Source of the DNA: Prosapia bicincta
Taxonomy: Eukaryota > Arthropoda > Insecta > Hemiptera > Cercopidae
DNA length: 64,000 nucleotides
NCBI GenBank assembly: GCA_036971475.1
Contig: JBAIZL010000002.1
Span: 235,854,643 to 235,918,642, forward strand
Reading direction: 5' to 3'
Below the pieces are notes generated by a model. That model was not told where the DNA came from. It did not search any database and saw nothing but the letters and a program-made list of their open reading frames with translations. This document shows positions 23,655 to 37,102 of the stretch, one piece after another. Every line of letters begins with the position of its first letter. Positions within the stretch are counted from its first letter, which is position 1. The position numbers and the translations under genes are program-made.

Positions 23655-23920
23655 AAATAAATGCAATGTTCTTTTAAATGCAGTGTCCTTTTAAATGAAG
23701 TAACTTTTTAAATGCGGTGTCTTTTTAAATGCAGTGTTCTTTTAAATGCAATGTCCTTTTAATTGCAGTAACCTTTTAAATGCGGTGTCTTTTTAAATGC
23801 AGTGCCTTTTAAATGCAGTGTCCTTTTAAATGCAGTGTCATTTTAAATGCAGTATCCTTTTAAATTCAGAGTCTTTTTAAATGCAGAGTCCTTTTAAATG
23901 CAGTGCCCTTTTAAATGATT
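23655..23920. repeat. 17-18-bp tandem repeat
   Basis: About fifteen copies of CCTTTTAAATGCAGTGT, with CGGTGT and CAGAGT variants and one longer unit with AGTAACTTTTTAAATG. Confidence 0.93.
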
Positions 23921-24366
23921 TCGAATTATTTTAAATAGACAAACATTATGCTTACAATGAAAAAAAATGTCTAGAAATGTGAAACGTTCCAAAGAATATC
24001 TTCTAACACCCAGTTGCGATGAACGAGAAATATTTGTAAAATACTAAATTTAAAGTTTCTCACACGAGTTTTTACTAGAAGATTTACTGGAGGGCGCGAA
24101 GGCAAGTTATGGGACACGAGAACAGATGGAAACAATAAGATAAATTAAATGTATTCAATATTATAGGAAAAAGTTTGACGTTGCTAATGACTTGGGTTGA
24201 GCCCTTACTAAAATATAACCTCAAATAGGCACGCTAGATTAAATAATTCAAGCTCAAGCACCTCACTAACAGAGTTTTCTCTTGTCCGTTACAATTTACC
24301 TTATAAATTAAAACTTGAAATGTTACATCACGTTTCTTAATAAAGTATGCATAAATAAATAGTTTT

Positions 24367-24368
<2 letters not shown>

Positions 24369-24421
<53 letters not shown>
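24369..24421. repeat. (TA)n microsatellite
   Basis: About 52 bases of AT dinucleotide. Confidence 0.95.
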
Positions 24422-24423
<2 letters not shown>

Positions 24424-24439
24424 ATCCTTTTTCACACCA

Positions 24440-24526
24440 TTTATTTATAATATAAAGTGAAGGGGGCGTGGGAGGATTTCATCTCAAGAAGACGGGGCGT
24501 GGATGCAAAAGGTTTGGGAACCCCTG
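24440..24526. mobile_element. one end of a hAT-like non-autonomous element
   Basis: The sequence ends GGTTTGGGAACCCCTG; its reverse complement CAGGGGTTCCCAAACC is the typical terminal repeat of hAT-family MITEs. The other end was not found, so only a fragment is called. Confidence 0.45.
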
Positions 24527-24830
24527 GCCTATAGCGATCATAAAAGTTTTGCTTCAGTAAGTCTTTCTAAAAATCCGGCGAGTCATTGATAGTTTAATAA
24601 AAAAAACATTTAAAAAGAGAGAAAATTATAAGACAATACGCCATTTTGTTATAGTTGACTCATAATACTTCTGTTAATAACTATAAATTAGTGGATTCTT
24701 TAAAGACGATAAAAGTTTCGAATTGACATATCCATAAAAGGCTAAAATATTACTTCATATATTGAAGTGACTACTTCTTATCGCTCGACTTTTGCACCGG
24801 ATTGATTCGATCGCACCGTCACGAAACGCT

Positions 24831-24831
<1 letters not shown>

Positions 24832-24909
<78 letters not shown>
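24832..24909. repeat. (TA)n microsatellite
   Basis: About 78 bases of AT dinucleotide inside the 848-bp inverted-end element. Confidence 0.95.
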
Positions 24910-24912
<3 letters not shown>

Positions 24913-25340
24913 TTACTTGTATTACTCTCGACAGTCTTGACGTTTCGATACGTTGCGGGCAGGAGTTTATTTTTAATTTATCATATGCATATATATATAT
25001 GAAAATTTAAAAATCAGTAATAAATTTTGTTTCATACGTATATTATGCATAAATGTATACTGTATATATGTATATATTTATTTATCTTTATATAAAAATG
25101 TATATTATACGGTTATAGAATATTTAAATGCAGCGTATACGTATATAATATGTACCGACTTGTGCACGTGGCTTTCAAATTTAAAAAAATATTGATGATA
25201 TTTTATAATTACACACAATTATATAAAAAATGTGTAAATAAACAGTATATATTATACACACACATAAACAATATATATTTTTTTATTTTAAATAAATTTT
25301 TTTATGAATATGTATTCAAACAATCGACATTATCTATCTA

Positions 25341-25402
<62 letters not shown>

Positions 25403-25408
25403 ATATAC
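25341..25408. repeat. (TA)n microsatellite
   Basis: TA tract preceded by three CTAT units and interrupted once by TTA. Confidence 0.95.
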
Positions 25409-25691
25409 ACACATGAATATGTTGATAATTAATAATTATTGATGAATTTTAACATTGAAATTATTTTATAATAAAATCGCACAAACAAACTTAAATGATT
25501 TTGTGTGATTTTATTATAAAATAAAAATATTAATAAAAATAAATAATAAGCGGACATACAATATTACTAACGCACATACAGTCATAACGCTCGATAAGAA
25601 GTAGTCACTTCTATCGGCACTCACCAAGTGCCACGCGCCGTTTTTTTAGAATTTCGGTAAATTTTGAAATTTTGAGAAACCATAACCTTTT

Positions 25692-26045
25692 TCGTTTCAA
25701 ACATGGGGTGGTGTTTATTTTAAATATGGGATAAGCTTTCAAGAAAGGTTCTCATTAAAGACACTTTTGGTGAAAATGGTTTTCGACCTCTACTTTACTT
25801 CTGCGAAGGTGTCGATATAATGGCGTGTTTGTAAATAAAGTAAAATAGCTGCAATAGAAAAATGCTGTATACCATTTCTTCAGCGCATAATTTGCACTAA
25901 TTTCCAAGTCCGTTTACCATAATTTGGAGTTTCAGGAAGCAGTGCAATAATTTTACAATTACTTGATAAGGAAATTCAAGAAACTACTAGATCCACTGTT
26001 TCTTTCAACAATGAAAGCTCTTTACAAGATTTAGGTTGCGCATTG
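25692..26045 (-). pseudogene. dispersed repeat carrying the end of an unknown protein, copy 1
   Basis: Read on the minus strand, about 50 codons give QPKSCKELSLLKETVDL, ISLSSNCKIIALLPETPN and KRTWKLVQIMR, then TGA. The copy at 60955-61303 has the same frame and the same stop. One in-frame TGA here stands where the other copy has CGA (Arg). After the stop both share about 200 bp (ACACGCCATTATATCGACAC, CTTCGCAGAAGTAAAGTAGA). I do not recognise the protein; it could be the 3' end of a mobile element or of a duplicated gene. Confidence 0.55.
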
Positions 26046-26164
26046 AAATATATTTAAAGAAAACGAAATTAAAAGTGCAATTAAATTAACAAATCACTGT
26101 CACATATAAGCAAATTCATAAACAAGTAATACAAACAAAAACTTTTTAAAGGTAATTCCTACAT

Positions 26165-26554
26165 AGATAAACAAAGAACAATTTTATTTTAGTCTCTTTT
26201 TAATGAATAATCACAATTAATATAAATAAAGTAACATAACCTACGCGTTAAAACAGCTGTTCTTTCACATAACCTATAACATTAATACAGCTGTTTTATA
26301 AAACGACATGTTATCACTTATGTTAAGGGAAATGGGACGAAATAACTATATTGCATATCTTGCCCCTTTTGTAAAAAGTTTCTCCCCCATATAAAACTAA
26401 AATGAAAGGAAATTTAATTATATTTAATTAAAGAATTAATATTTGAAAAACTGTATTAAGATCAAGTGTACCTTCATTACAGGTTTAAAAAAATGTATTT
26501 GAACTAGAGTAAATGAATAAAAAGTATTTCAGTAACAATTGAAAATTTGAACAA

Positions 26555-26605
<51 letters not shown>

Positions 26606-26630
26606 ATACTGTGCACTAATAAAAGGAATT
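26165..26630 (+). repeat. dispersed repeat family R1, copy B
   Basis: Modules in order: CATAACCTACGCGTTAAAAC, ACTATATTGCATATCTTGCC, AACTGTATTAAGATCAAGTG, TGAATAAAAAGTATTTCA, a TA tract, and AAGGATACTGTGCACTAATA. It lies next to the unknown-protein repeat, as copy D does near 60 kb. Confidence 0.8.
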
Positions 26631-28480
26631 AAAGAAAAACAACTGAATAAACTAAGCAAGCATTAGTATCAGTTAAATTTGTTGTATTCTGCTGTATACT
26701 TTCTGTATACGTAAATATACAATGTTACAATAGTCTTGAAAGCTTGTCACACCTTAACTTTTAAAATATTTGACTCAGGCACTAAATTATAGATATTTAT
26801 TTTGAATAAATGGGCTTTATGTCGGAGTTGGAGTTTTAAAAAATGATATAATGATGTATTTTGTTACAATAAAATTCTGCGGAGATAAATTCTTCCGGTT
26901 CCTTAGAGACATCTACCGTTTCGAAGCAAAGGGTTTATAATTGGCTTTCACAACAGATACCTTTAACAATTCTCAATGGTTTAATAGGAGTTTTATTAAT
27001 AATAAATTCCATTATTTAAAAGAAATTTTAATGCGAACAATTATTATTTATGTTTAACACTTTTAACTTAAAATGTCGGCAAGTACAACAGCAAAACCAT
27101 ATTGTTTTTGGTACAATAGGCCCAATACCTATTTATTGAGAATTCGTAAACTTTGAACGATTTCGAAAACAGGATTTAAAGTAAATTGTGAGTCGCTTAC
27201 AACAAATAATTCTTCGCCGGTATATTTATTATTTTTTTTAATCTCTAACTTTACAAAAAGATACCCAGAAAGTGAAGTTTTTTTCTAAAATATTATTAAA
27301 CAATTGCAGAATGGAAATTTCTTCATTATGTAGAGCATTTAATTCTATACATGAAGGTATTCAAAATTACAATTAATTCAAAGGCAATAATGATTTTGTT
27401 TACATCGGTCTCGTATTACGTAAATATTAACGACAATTGGGAGACACGTGTATAAACTAGTGTTTTTTTAATAGCTCGATATTAAAAAAAAAATTGAACG
27501 ACGTCATTTAAGGCGGTCATTAACAGCTTTTAAATATACAAATAGTTTTTTTAATATTATAAAAATATTACTTACAGTAGATAGCCATGGCGATTCCCAA
27601 TGTCAGTCAGTTTAACGTACCAACTTATCGATTTAGTAAATCGCCCGGGATGGTGGCGCAACTGGTGACCAAACTGAATATTACAAAATGTTTTCTCTTC
27701 CGGTAAAATAGAGAAATAAAGATAGATATAGGTCATAATCACGATTACCTTTCATTAAACATAATTTGGAGCTCAAGAAAAATCTTTTGTTGAACTTATT
27801 CTGATGTCATTCGAAATCAAATAATTTGGTCATAGAGAATTGAATAACATAGGTAGCTAATAAAAAATTTATTTTATACTTTATAGTATAGAGGAAAGAT
27901 AATGTTAACTAGGGAACAGCTTATTGAGCTCCTAATGCAAATTAACCATCAGAAATAGACAGTAAAGCCCTAAAACATTTAGGAGATTTTGGAATTTCAG
28001 GAGATTTAGGGCACTGTATTATTAAAAAACTACTTAATTATAGTGTTAAATAACTAGAAGCATTGTACTTTTCAAAACATTCAGTTTTAGTTTTAAATAA
28101 AATCTAACTGTATATCACGAAAGTTTGAAACTTTACACCTGGTAATGAGGGATATGTAAACGAATCAAACTATAAAACATCCAGTCGTTAGATGTAATAC
28201 AGAAATAACTATTTCCTTAAAGGCATTATTTATCCTAGCGGAAGTATTTAGATGTGTGGTTTCTACACGATTGTAATTATATATAATTTAGCAATATTTT
28301 TGAAAATATTTCTCTTCGTATTGTTATCTGTCAACATGTCAAATCAAATCACATAGTCATATTATTATTTGCAGAATTACGTAACTGATTTTTCCACCAT
28401 TTCTACTTCACTTCAGATAAAGTTAAGTTTGCATTAAGAAGTTGATTTTGAACAACTTCAATGATCGATATCAATTTATA
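26631..28480. other. no recognised feature
   Basis: AT-rich sequence. A short less AT-rich stretch at 27590-27690 has no recognisable motif. Confidence 0.4.
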
Positions 28481-28484
28481 GTTT

Positions 28485-29450
28485 AAGAGTTTGGGAGTTC
28501 TAGGTGATATAGAGTTTTAGGTCGAAATAATTTATAGATTAAACGTTTAGGGCTCTAGATAATTAGTTGTAGGTCGAAATAATTTATAGATTAAACGTTT
28601 AGGGTTCTAGATAATATAGAGTTGTAGGTCGAAATAATTTATGGAATAACCGTTTAGGGTTCTAGATAATATAGAACTGTAGGTCGAAATAATTTATAGA
28701 TTAACCGTTTAGGGTTGTAGATGATATAGGGTTGTTAGTATACATAATTTATAGATTAAACGTTTAGGGTTCTAGATAATATAGAGTTGTAGGTCGAAAT
28801 AATTTATAGATTAACAGTTTTGGGGTTCTAGATGATATAGAGTTGTAGGTCGAAATAATTTATAGATTAACAGTTTTTGGGTTCTAGATGATATAGAGTT
28901 GTAGGTCGAAATAATTTATAGATTAACAGTTTTGGGGTTCTAGATGATATAGAGTTGTAGGTCGAAATAATTTATAGATTAACAGTTTTGGGGTTCTAGA
29001 TGATATAGAGTTGTAGGTCGAAATAATTTATAGATTAACAGTTTTTGGGTTCTAGATGATATAGAGTTGTAGGTCGAAATAATTTATAGATTAACAGTTT
29101 TTGGGTTCTAGATGATATAGAGTTGTAGGTCGAAATAATTTATAGATTACCAGTTTTTGGGTTCTAGATGATAAAGAGTTGTAGGTCAAAATAATTTATA
29201 GATTAACAGTTTTTGGGTTCTAGATGATATAGAGTTGTAGGTCGAAATAATTTATAGAATAATTGTTTGGGTTCTAGATGATATAGAGTTGTTGGTCGAA
29301 ATAATTTATAGATTAACCTTTTTAGGGTTCTAAATGATAAAAAGTTGTAGGTAGAAATAATTTATAGTCTAACCGTTTTAGGGTTCTAGATGATATAGAG
29401 TTGTAGGTCGATATAATTTATAGATTAACAGTTTCGGGTTCTAGATGGTA
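28485..29450. repeat. 55-56-bp tandem repeat
   Basis: About 17 copies of GTAGGTCGAAATAATTTATA, GATTAACAGTTTTTGGGTTC, TAGATGATATAGAGTT. The central units (28790-29250) are nearly identical, while edge units diverge. Confidence 0.95.
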
Positions 29451-29454
29451 CAGA

Positions 29455-30615
29455 ATCGATAATGTACGAGTATGAAGAGAAACCGTAGGATGCCAGAGAT
29501 TATGAGGTATTGTTTCGTTTGCATTAGGAATTTGACCTAGATTAACAACTGTGAATAGTCGAATTATATATACGGTTATGTTTTACCATTTTATGATGGT
29601 ATAGATTGTACAAAATGGTGTAAAATCTAAGAGAGGAATGAGCGGTCTCTTTTTAATAACAATTTGACCTTGAGAAGTATTTAAACCTTATTTACTTTAA
29701 TAGGTTTTAAAAGGACATTCAAAAGCTTTTTTAAAGCTATATATGCATTATTTAAATAAATGTTGAAGAATTTCAAAAGTTTCTAATCTAATTTAAAACA
29801 TCTGATTTAAAAATTTACAATACTCACCCATAAGTTTTCAAATGCTTACTATTGTTAAGCTTGTTGTGAAAACGGTTTCTCAGTCACATTGTATGTAAAT
29901 TGGAATAATGAATGGCAATATCTAATTAAGGCACATGCCAATACCACGGTCAGCCATATAACTTTGTTCCTTAACAGAAACAAACTCCATCTCCATGAAA
30001 GAGATAGGTAATAATTCGGATATTGTTTTCATCAAGTGTTTGGGAGCAAGCCAGAAGTCGAAACATTGCCAAATTGTTTGAGGGACTAGTAATTGATTGT
30101 GCCAACTGAATCACTGTTCATTGCTGGTTTAACCGTCTAAATTTATCGTATTTAATAAAATATTTACGTCTTTTGCTTTAATGGGTATGAAAGTGTACTA
30201 TACACATTTCGGCAGTCACTTTTAATTGTGACCTAAAACAATTTGGGTACAGTTTTACAGTCTGTAATAATTTTCTTAAAACGTTTAGGAATATACTTAC
30301 ACTCGTGTAAGAAATTCCTAAATAAAATCCTAATATAAATAAGAGGATGTTATTAGGATTGTTTCATAGTTATTAGTGTGATATTTGTGGGACAGTAAAC
30401 AAATTGAAGAAAGTATATATAAGTGGGAATTTACTAGAAATTATTTTTAGGCCGTTGATGAGTTTTATATACCCGGGCTCAAATATGGCCAGAGTTTGAG
30501 GATGAACAAATGAAATAAAACAAAAACCGGACAATCATTGTCACTTTAATGCGGATTTTTCACTATGGATGTTTTCTTACATCAATGCTTAATAAGGACG
30601 TGTGAGTGGTAAGGT
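29455..30615. other. no recognised feature
   Basis: AT-rich sequence between two arrays; no supported gene. Confidence 0.4.
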
Positions 30616-32734
30616 AAACTATAGATGGGAGAAGCGAAAATATCTTCTCGAAGTGGGAGATGGGAAAGGAATGATATTGTTTGGAGTTTCGTTTTCCTGA
30701 AGTGTAACTGCATTACAGCTACATTTATTACGGAAGAGTAAGAGTCTCCCCTCGAAGTGGGAGATAGGAAAAGGAATGTTATCGTTGGCGGTTTTATTTT
30801 CCAGAAGTTTATCTCTATTACAGCTTTGTTAATCAGGAAAAGGTAAAAATCTCCCCTCGTAATGGAAGATAGGGAAGGAATGGTATAGTTAGCGGTTTTT
30901 TTTACCAGAAGATTATCTCTATTACAGCTCCATTAATCAGGAAAAGGTAAAAGTCTCCCTCATAGTGGGAGATAGAGAAGGAATGCTATCGTTTGAGGTT
31001 TTATTTCCTAGAAGTGTACCTACATTATAGCTCTATGCACTACGGAAGGGTAAGAGTCTCCCCTCGCAGTGGGAGATAGGAAAAGGAATGTTATCGTTGG
31101 CGGTTTTATTTCCCAGAGGTGCACTTGCATTACAGCTCCACTTATCAGTTAAGGAGAAGAATATCGCTTTGTAGGGGGAGATAGGGAAGTAATGTTATTG
31201 TTGCCGGTTTTATTTCCCAGAGGTGCACTTGCATTACAGCTCCACTTATCAGTTAAGGAGAAGAATATCGCTTGTAGGGGGAGATAGGAAAGGAATGTTA
31301 TCGTTGCCGGTTTTATTTCCCAGAGGTGCACTTGCATTACAGCTCCACTTATCAGTTAAGGAGAAGAATATCGCTTTGTAGGAGGAGATAGATAGGAAAG
31401 GAATGTTATCGTTGGCGGTTTTATTTCCCAGAGGTGCACTTGCATTACAGCTCCACTTATCAGTTAAGGAGAAGAATATCGCTTTGTAGGGGCAGATAGG
31501 AAAGGAATGTTATTGTTGCCGGTTTTATTTCCTAGAGGTGCACTTGCATTACAACTCCACTTATCAGTTAAGGAGAAGAATATCGCTTTGTAGGGGGAGA
31601 TAGGGAAGGAATGTTATCGTTGCCGGTTTTATTTCCCAGAGGTGCACTTGCATTACAGCTCCACTTATCTGTTAAGGAGAAGAATATCGCTTTGTAGGGG
31701 GAGATAGGGAAGGAATGTTATCGTTGCCGGTTTTATTTCCCAGAGGTGCACTTGCATTACAGCTCCACTTATCAGTTAAGGAGAAGAATATCGCTTTGTA
31801 GGAGGAGATAGGAAAGGAATGTTATTGTTGCCGGTTTTATTTCCCAGAGGTGCACTTGCATTACAGCTCCACTTATCAGTTAAGGAGAAGAATATCGCTT
31901 TGTAGGGGGAGATAGGAAAGGAATGTTAGCGTTGGCGGTTTTATTTCCCAGAGGTGCACTTGCATTACAGCTCCACTTATCAGTTAAGGAGAAGAATATC
32001 GCTTTGTAGGGGGAGATAGAGAAGGAATGTTATCGTTGCCGGTTTTATTTCCCAGAGGTGCACTTGCATTACAGCTCCACTTATCAGTTAAGGAGAAGAA
32101 TATCGCTTTGTAGGGGAGATAGGGAAGGAATGTTATCGTTGCCGGTTTTATTTCCCAGAGGTGCACTTGCATTACAGCTCCACTTATCAGTTAAGGAGAA
32201 GAATATCGCTTTGTAGGGGGAGATAGGAAAGGAATGTTATCGTTGGCGGTTTTATTTCCCAGAGGTGCACTTGCATTACAGCTCCACTTATCAGTTAAGG
32301 AGAAGAATATCGCTTTGTAGGGAGAGATAGGGAAGGAATGTTATCGTTGCCGGTTTTATTTCCCAGAGGTGCACTTGCATTACAGCTCCACTTATCAGTT
32401 AAGGAGAAGAATATCGCTTTGTAGGGAGAGATAGGAAAGGAATGTTATCGTTGGCGGTTTTATTTCCCAGAGGTGCACTTGCATTACAGCTCCACTTATC
32501 AGTTAAGGAGAAGAATATCGCTTTGTAGGAGGAGATAGGAAAGGAATGTTATTGTTGCCGGTTTTATTTCCCAGAGGTGCACTTGCATTACAGCTCCACT
32601 TATCAGTTAAGGAGAAGAATATCGCTTTGTAGGAGGAGATAGGAAAGGAATGTTATTGTTGCCGGTTTTATTTCCCAGAGGTGCACTTGCATTACAGCTC
32701 CACTTATCAGTTAAGGAGAAGAATATCGCTTTGT

Positions 32735-35700
32735 AGGGGGAGATAGGAAAGGAATGTTATCGTTGCCGGTTTTATTTCCCAGAGGTGCACTTGCATTACA
32801 GCTCCACTTATCAGTTAAGGAGAAGAATATCGCTTTGTAGGGGGAGATAGGGAAGGAATGTTATCGTTGGCGGTTTTATTTCCCAGAGGTGCACTTGCAT
32901 TACAGCTCCACTTATCAGTTAAGGAGAAGAATATCGCTTTGTAGGAGGAGATTGGAAAGGAATGTTATTGTTGCCGGTTTTATTTCCCAGAGGTGCACTT
33001 GCATTACAGCTCCACTTATCAGTTAAGGAGAAGAATATCGCTTTGTAGGAGGAGATAGGAAAGGAATGTTATTGTTGCCGGTTTTATTTCCCAGAGGTGC
33101 ACTTGCATTACAGCTCCACTTATCAGTTAAGGAGAAGAATATCGCTTTGTAGGAGGAGATAGGAAAGGAATGTTATTGTTGCCGGTTTTATTTCCCAGAG
33201 GTGCACTTGCATTACAGCTCCACTTATCAGTTAAGGAGAAGAATATCGCTTTGTAGGGGGAGATAGGGAAGGAATGTTATCGTTGCCGGTTTTATTTCCC
33301 AGAGGTGCACTTGCATTACAACTCCACTTATCAGTTAAGGAGAAGAATATCGCTTTGTAGGGGGAGATAGGGAAGGAATGTTATCGTTGCCGGTTTTATT
33401 TCCCAGAGGTGCACTTGCATTACAGCTCCACTTATCAGTTAAGGAGAAGAATATCGCTTTGTAGGGGGAGATAGGGAAGGAATGTTATCGTTGCCGGTTT
33501 TATTTCCCAGAGGTGCACTTGCATTACAGCTCCACTTATCAGTTAAGGAGAAGAATATCGCTTTGTAGGGGGAGATAGGAAAGGAATGTTACTGTTGCCG
33601 GTTTTATTTCCCAGAGGTGCACTTGCATTACAGCTCCACTTATCAGTTAAGGAGAAGAATATCGCTTTGTAGGAAGAGATAGGAAAGGAATGTTATTGTT
33701 GCCGGTTTTATTTCCCAGAGGTGCACTTGCATTACAGCTCCACTTATCAGTTAAGGAGAAGAATATCGCTTTGTAGGAGGAGATAGGAAAGGAATGTTAT
33801 TGTTGCCGGTTTTATTTCCCAGAGGTGCACTTGCATTACAGCTCCACTTATCAGTTAAGGAGAAGAATATCGCTTTGTAGGAGGAGATAGGAAAGGAATG
33901 TTATTGTTGCCGGTTTTATTTCCCAGAGGTGTACTTGCATTACAGCTCCACTTATCAGTTAAGGAGAAGAATATCGCTTTGTAGGGGGAGATAGGGAAGG
34001 AATGTTATCGTTGCCGGTTTTATTTCCCAGAGGTGCACTTGCATTACAGCTCCACTTATCAGTTAAGGAGAAGAATATCGTTTTGTAGGGGGAGATAGGG
34101 AAGGAATGTTATCGTTGGCGGTTTTATTTCCCAGAGGTGCACTTGCATTACAGCTCCACTCATCAGTTAAGGAGAAGAATATCGCTTTGTAGGGGGAGAT
34201 AGGGAAGGAATGTTATCGTTGCCGGTTTTATTTCCCAGAGGTGCACTTGCATTACAGCTCCACTTATCAGTTAAGGAGAAGAATATCGCTTTGTAGGGGG
34301 AGGTAGGAAAGGAATGTTATCGTTGGCGGTTTTATTTCCCAGAGGTGCACTTGCATTACAGCTCCACTTATCAGTTAAGGAGAAGAATATCGCTTTGTAG
34401 GGGGAGATAGGGAAGGAATGTTATCGTTGCCGGTTCTAATTCCCAGATGTGCACTTGCATTACAGCTCCACTTATCAGTTAAGGAGAAGAATATCGCTTT
34501 GTAGGGGGAGATAGGGAAGGAATGTTATCGTTGCCGGTTTTATTTCCCAGAGGTGCACTTGCATTACAGCTCCACTTATCAGTTAAGGAGAAGAATATCG
34601 CTTTGTAGGGGGAGATAGGAAAGGAAAGTTATTGTTGGCGGTTTTATTTCCCAGAGATGCACTTGCATTACAGCTCCACTTATCAGTTAAGGAGAAGAAT
34701 ATCGCTTTGTAGGAGGAGATAGGAAAGGAATGTTATTGTTGCCGGTTTTATTTCCCAGAGGTGCACTTGCATTACAGCTCCACTTATCAGTTAAGGAGAA
34801 GAATATCGCTTTGTAGGAGGAGATAGGAAAGGAATGTTATTGTTGCCGGTTTTATTTCCCAGAGGTGCACTTGCATTACAGCTCCACTTATCAGTTAAGG
34901 AGAAGAATATCGCTTTGTAGGAGGAGATAGGAAAGGAATGTTATTGTTGCCGGTTTTATTTCCCAGAGGTGCACTTGCATTACAGCTCCACGTATCAGTT
35001 AAGGAGAAGAATATCGCTTTGTAGGAGGAGATAGGAAAGGAATGTTATTGTTGCCGGTTTTATTTCCCAGAGGTGCACTTGCATTACAGCTCCACTTATC
35101 AGTTAAGGAGAAGAATATCGCTTTGTAGGGAGAGATAGGGAAAGAATGTTATCGTTGCTGGTTTTATTTCCCAGAGGTGCACTTGCATTACAGCTCCACT
35201 TATCAGTTAAGGAGAAGAATATCGCTTTGTAGGGAGAGATAGGAAAGGAATGTTATCGTTGGCGGTTTTATTTCCCAGAGGTGCACTTGCATTACAGCTC
35301 CACTTATCAGTTAAGGAGAAGAATATCGCTTTGTAGGAGGAGATAGGAAAGGAATGTTATTGTTGCCGGTTTTATTTCCCAGAGGTGCACTTGCATTACA
35401 GCTCCACTTATCAGTTAAGGAGAAGAATATCGCTTTGTAGGAGGAGATAGGAAAGGAATGTTATTGTTGCCGGTTTTATTTCCCAGAGGTGCACTTGCAT
35501 TACAGCTCCACTTATCAGTTAAGGAGAAGAATATCGCTTTGTAGGGGGAGATAGGAAAGGAATGTTATCGTTGCCGGTTTTATTTCCCAGAGGTGCACTT
35601 GCATTACAGCTCCACTTATCAGTTAAGGAGAAGAATATCGCTTTGTAGGGGGAGATAGGGAAGGAATGTTATCGTTGGCGGTTTTATTTCACAGAGGTGC

Positions 35701-37102
35701 ACTTGCATTACAGCTCCACTTATCAGTTAAGGAGAAGAATATCGCTTTGTAGGAGGAGATAGGAAAGGAATGTTATTGTTGCCGGTTTTATTTCCCAGAG
35801 GTGCACTTGCATTACAGCTCCACTTATCAGTTAAGGAGAAGAATATCGCTTTGTAGGGGGAGATAGGGAAGGAATGTTATCGTTGCCGGTTTTATTTCCC
35901 AGAGGTGCACTTGCATTACAACTCCACTTATCAGTTAAGGAGAAGAATATCGCTTTGTAGGGGGAGATAGGGAAGGAATGTTATCGTTGCCGGTTTTATT
36001 TCCCAGAGGTGCACTTGCATTACAGCTCCACTTATCAGTTAAGGAGAAGAATATCGCTTTGTAGGGGGAGATAGGGAAGGAATGTTATCGTTGCCGGTTT
36101 TATTTCCCAGAGGTGCACTTGCATTACAGCTCCACTTATCAGTTAAGGAGAAGAATATCGCTTTGTAGGGGGAGATAGGAAAGGAATGTTATTGTTGCCG
36201 GTTTTATTTCCCAGAGGTGTACTTGCATTACAGCTCCACTTATCAGTTAAGGAGAAGAATATCGCTTTGTAGGAGGAGATAGGAAAGGAATGTTATTGTT
36301 GCCGGTTTTATTTCCCAGAGGTGTACTTGCATTACAGCTCCACTTATCAGTTAAGGAGAAGAATATCGCTTTGTAGGTTGAGATAGTGAAGGAATGTTAT
36401 CGTTGCCGGTTTTATTTCCCAGAGGTGCACTTGCATTACAGCTCCACTTATCAGTTAAGGAGAAGAATATCGTTTTGTAGGGGGAGATAGGGAAGGAATG
36501 TTATCGTTGGCGGTTTTATTTCCCAGAGGTGCACTTGCATTACAGCTCCACTCATCAGTTAAGGAGAAGAATATCGCTTTGTAGGGGGAGATAGGGAAGG
36601 AATGTTATCGTTGCCGGTTTTATTTCCCAGAGGTGCACTTGCATTACAGCTCCACTTATCAGTTAAGGAGAAGAATATCGCTTTGTAGGGGGAGATAGGA
36701 AAGGAATGTTATCGTTGGCGGTTTTATTTCCCAGAGGTGCACTTGCATTACAGCTCCACTTATCAGTTAAGGAGAAGAATATCGCTTTGTAGGGGGAGAT
36801 AGGGAAGGAATGTTATCGTTGCCGGTTTTAATTCCCAGAGGTGCACTTGCATTACAGCTCCACTTATCAGTTAAGGAGAAGAATATCGCTTTGTAGGGGG
36901 AGATAGGGAAGGAATGTTATCGTTGCCGGTTTTATTTCCCAGAGGTGCACTTGCATTACAGCTCCACTTATCAGTTAAGGAGAAGAATATCGCTTTGTAG
37001 GGGGAGATAGGAAAGGAATGTTATTGTTGGCGGTTTTATTTTCCAGAGATGCACTTGCATTACAGCTCCACTTATCAGTTAAGGAGAAGAATATCGCTTT
37101 GT
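32735..37102. repeat. higher-order block 1 of the 104-bp satellite
   Basis: A run of 42 units whose private variants recur in the same order 4,368 bp later: GAGATTGG at 32950, CAACTCC at 33318, CCCAGATGTGC at 34443, GGAAAGTTATTG at 34620, CCACGTATC at 34989, and TTTCACAGAGG at 35686. The preceding unit does not match, which places the start near 32735. Confidence 0.85.

Larger units (their letters stand above)
24764..25611. mobile_element. 848-bp element with 20-bp perfect inverted ends
   Basis: GAAGTGACTACTTCTTATCG at 24764-24783 is perfectly repeated in reverse complement at 25592-25611, and both are followed inward by GCTCG or CTCGA-like sequence. The interior is mostly TA tracts (24832-24909; 25341-25408), with no transposase frame. 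The family and target-site duplication are not determined. Confidence 0.6.

Noticed and set aside
31149..32172. 62-codon minus-strand frames within the satellite
   Set aside because: They recur with the unit and are open only by chance in some copies.
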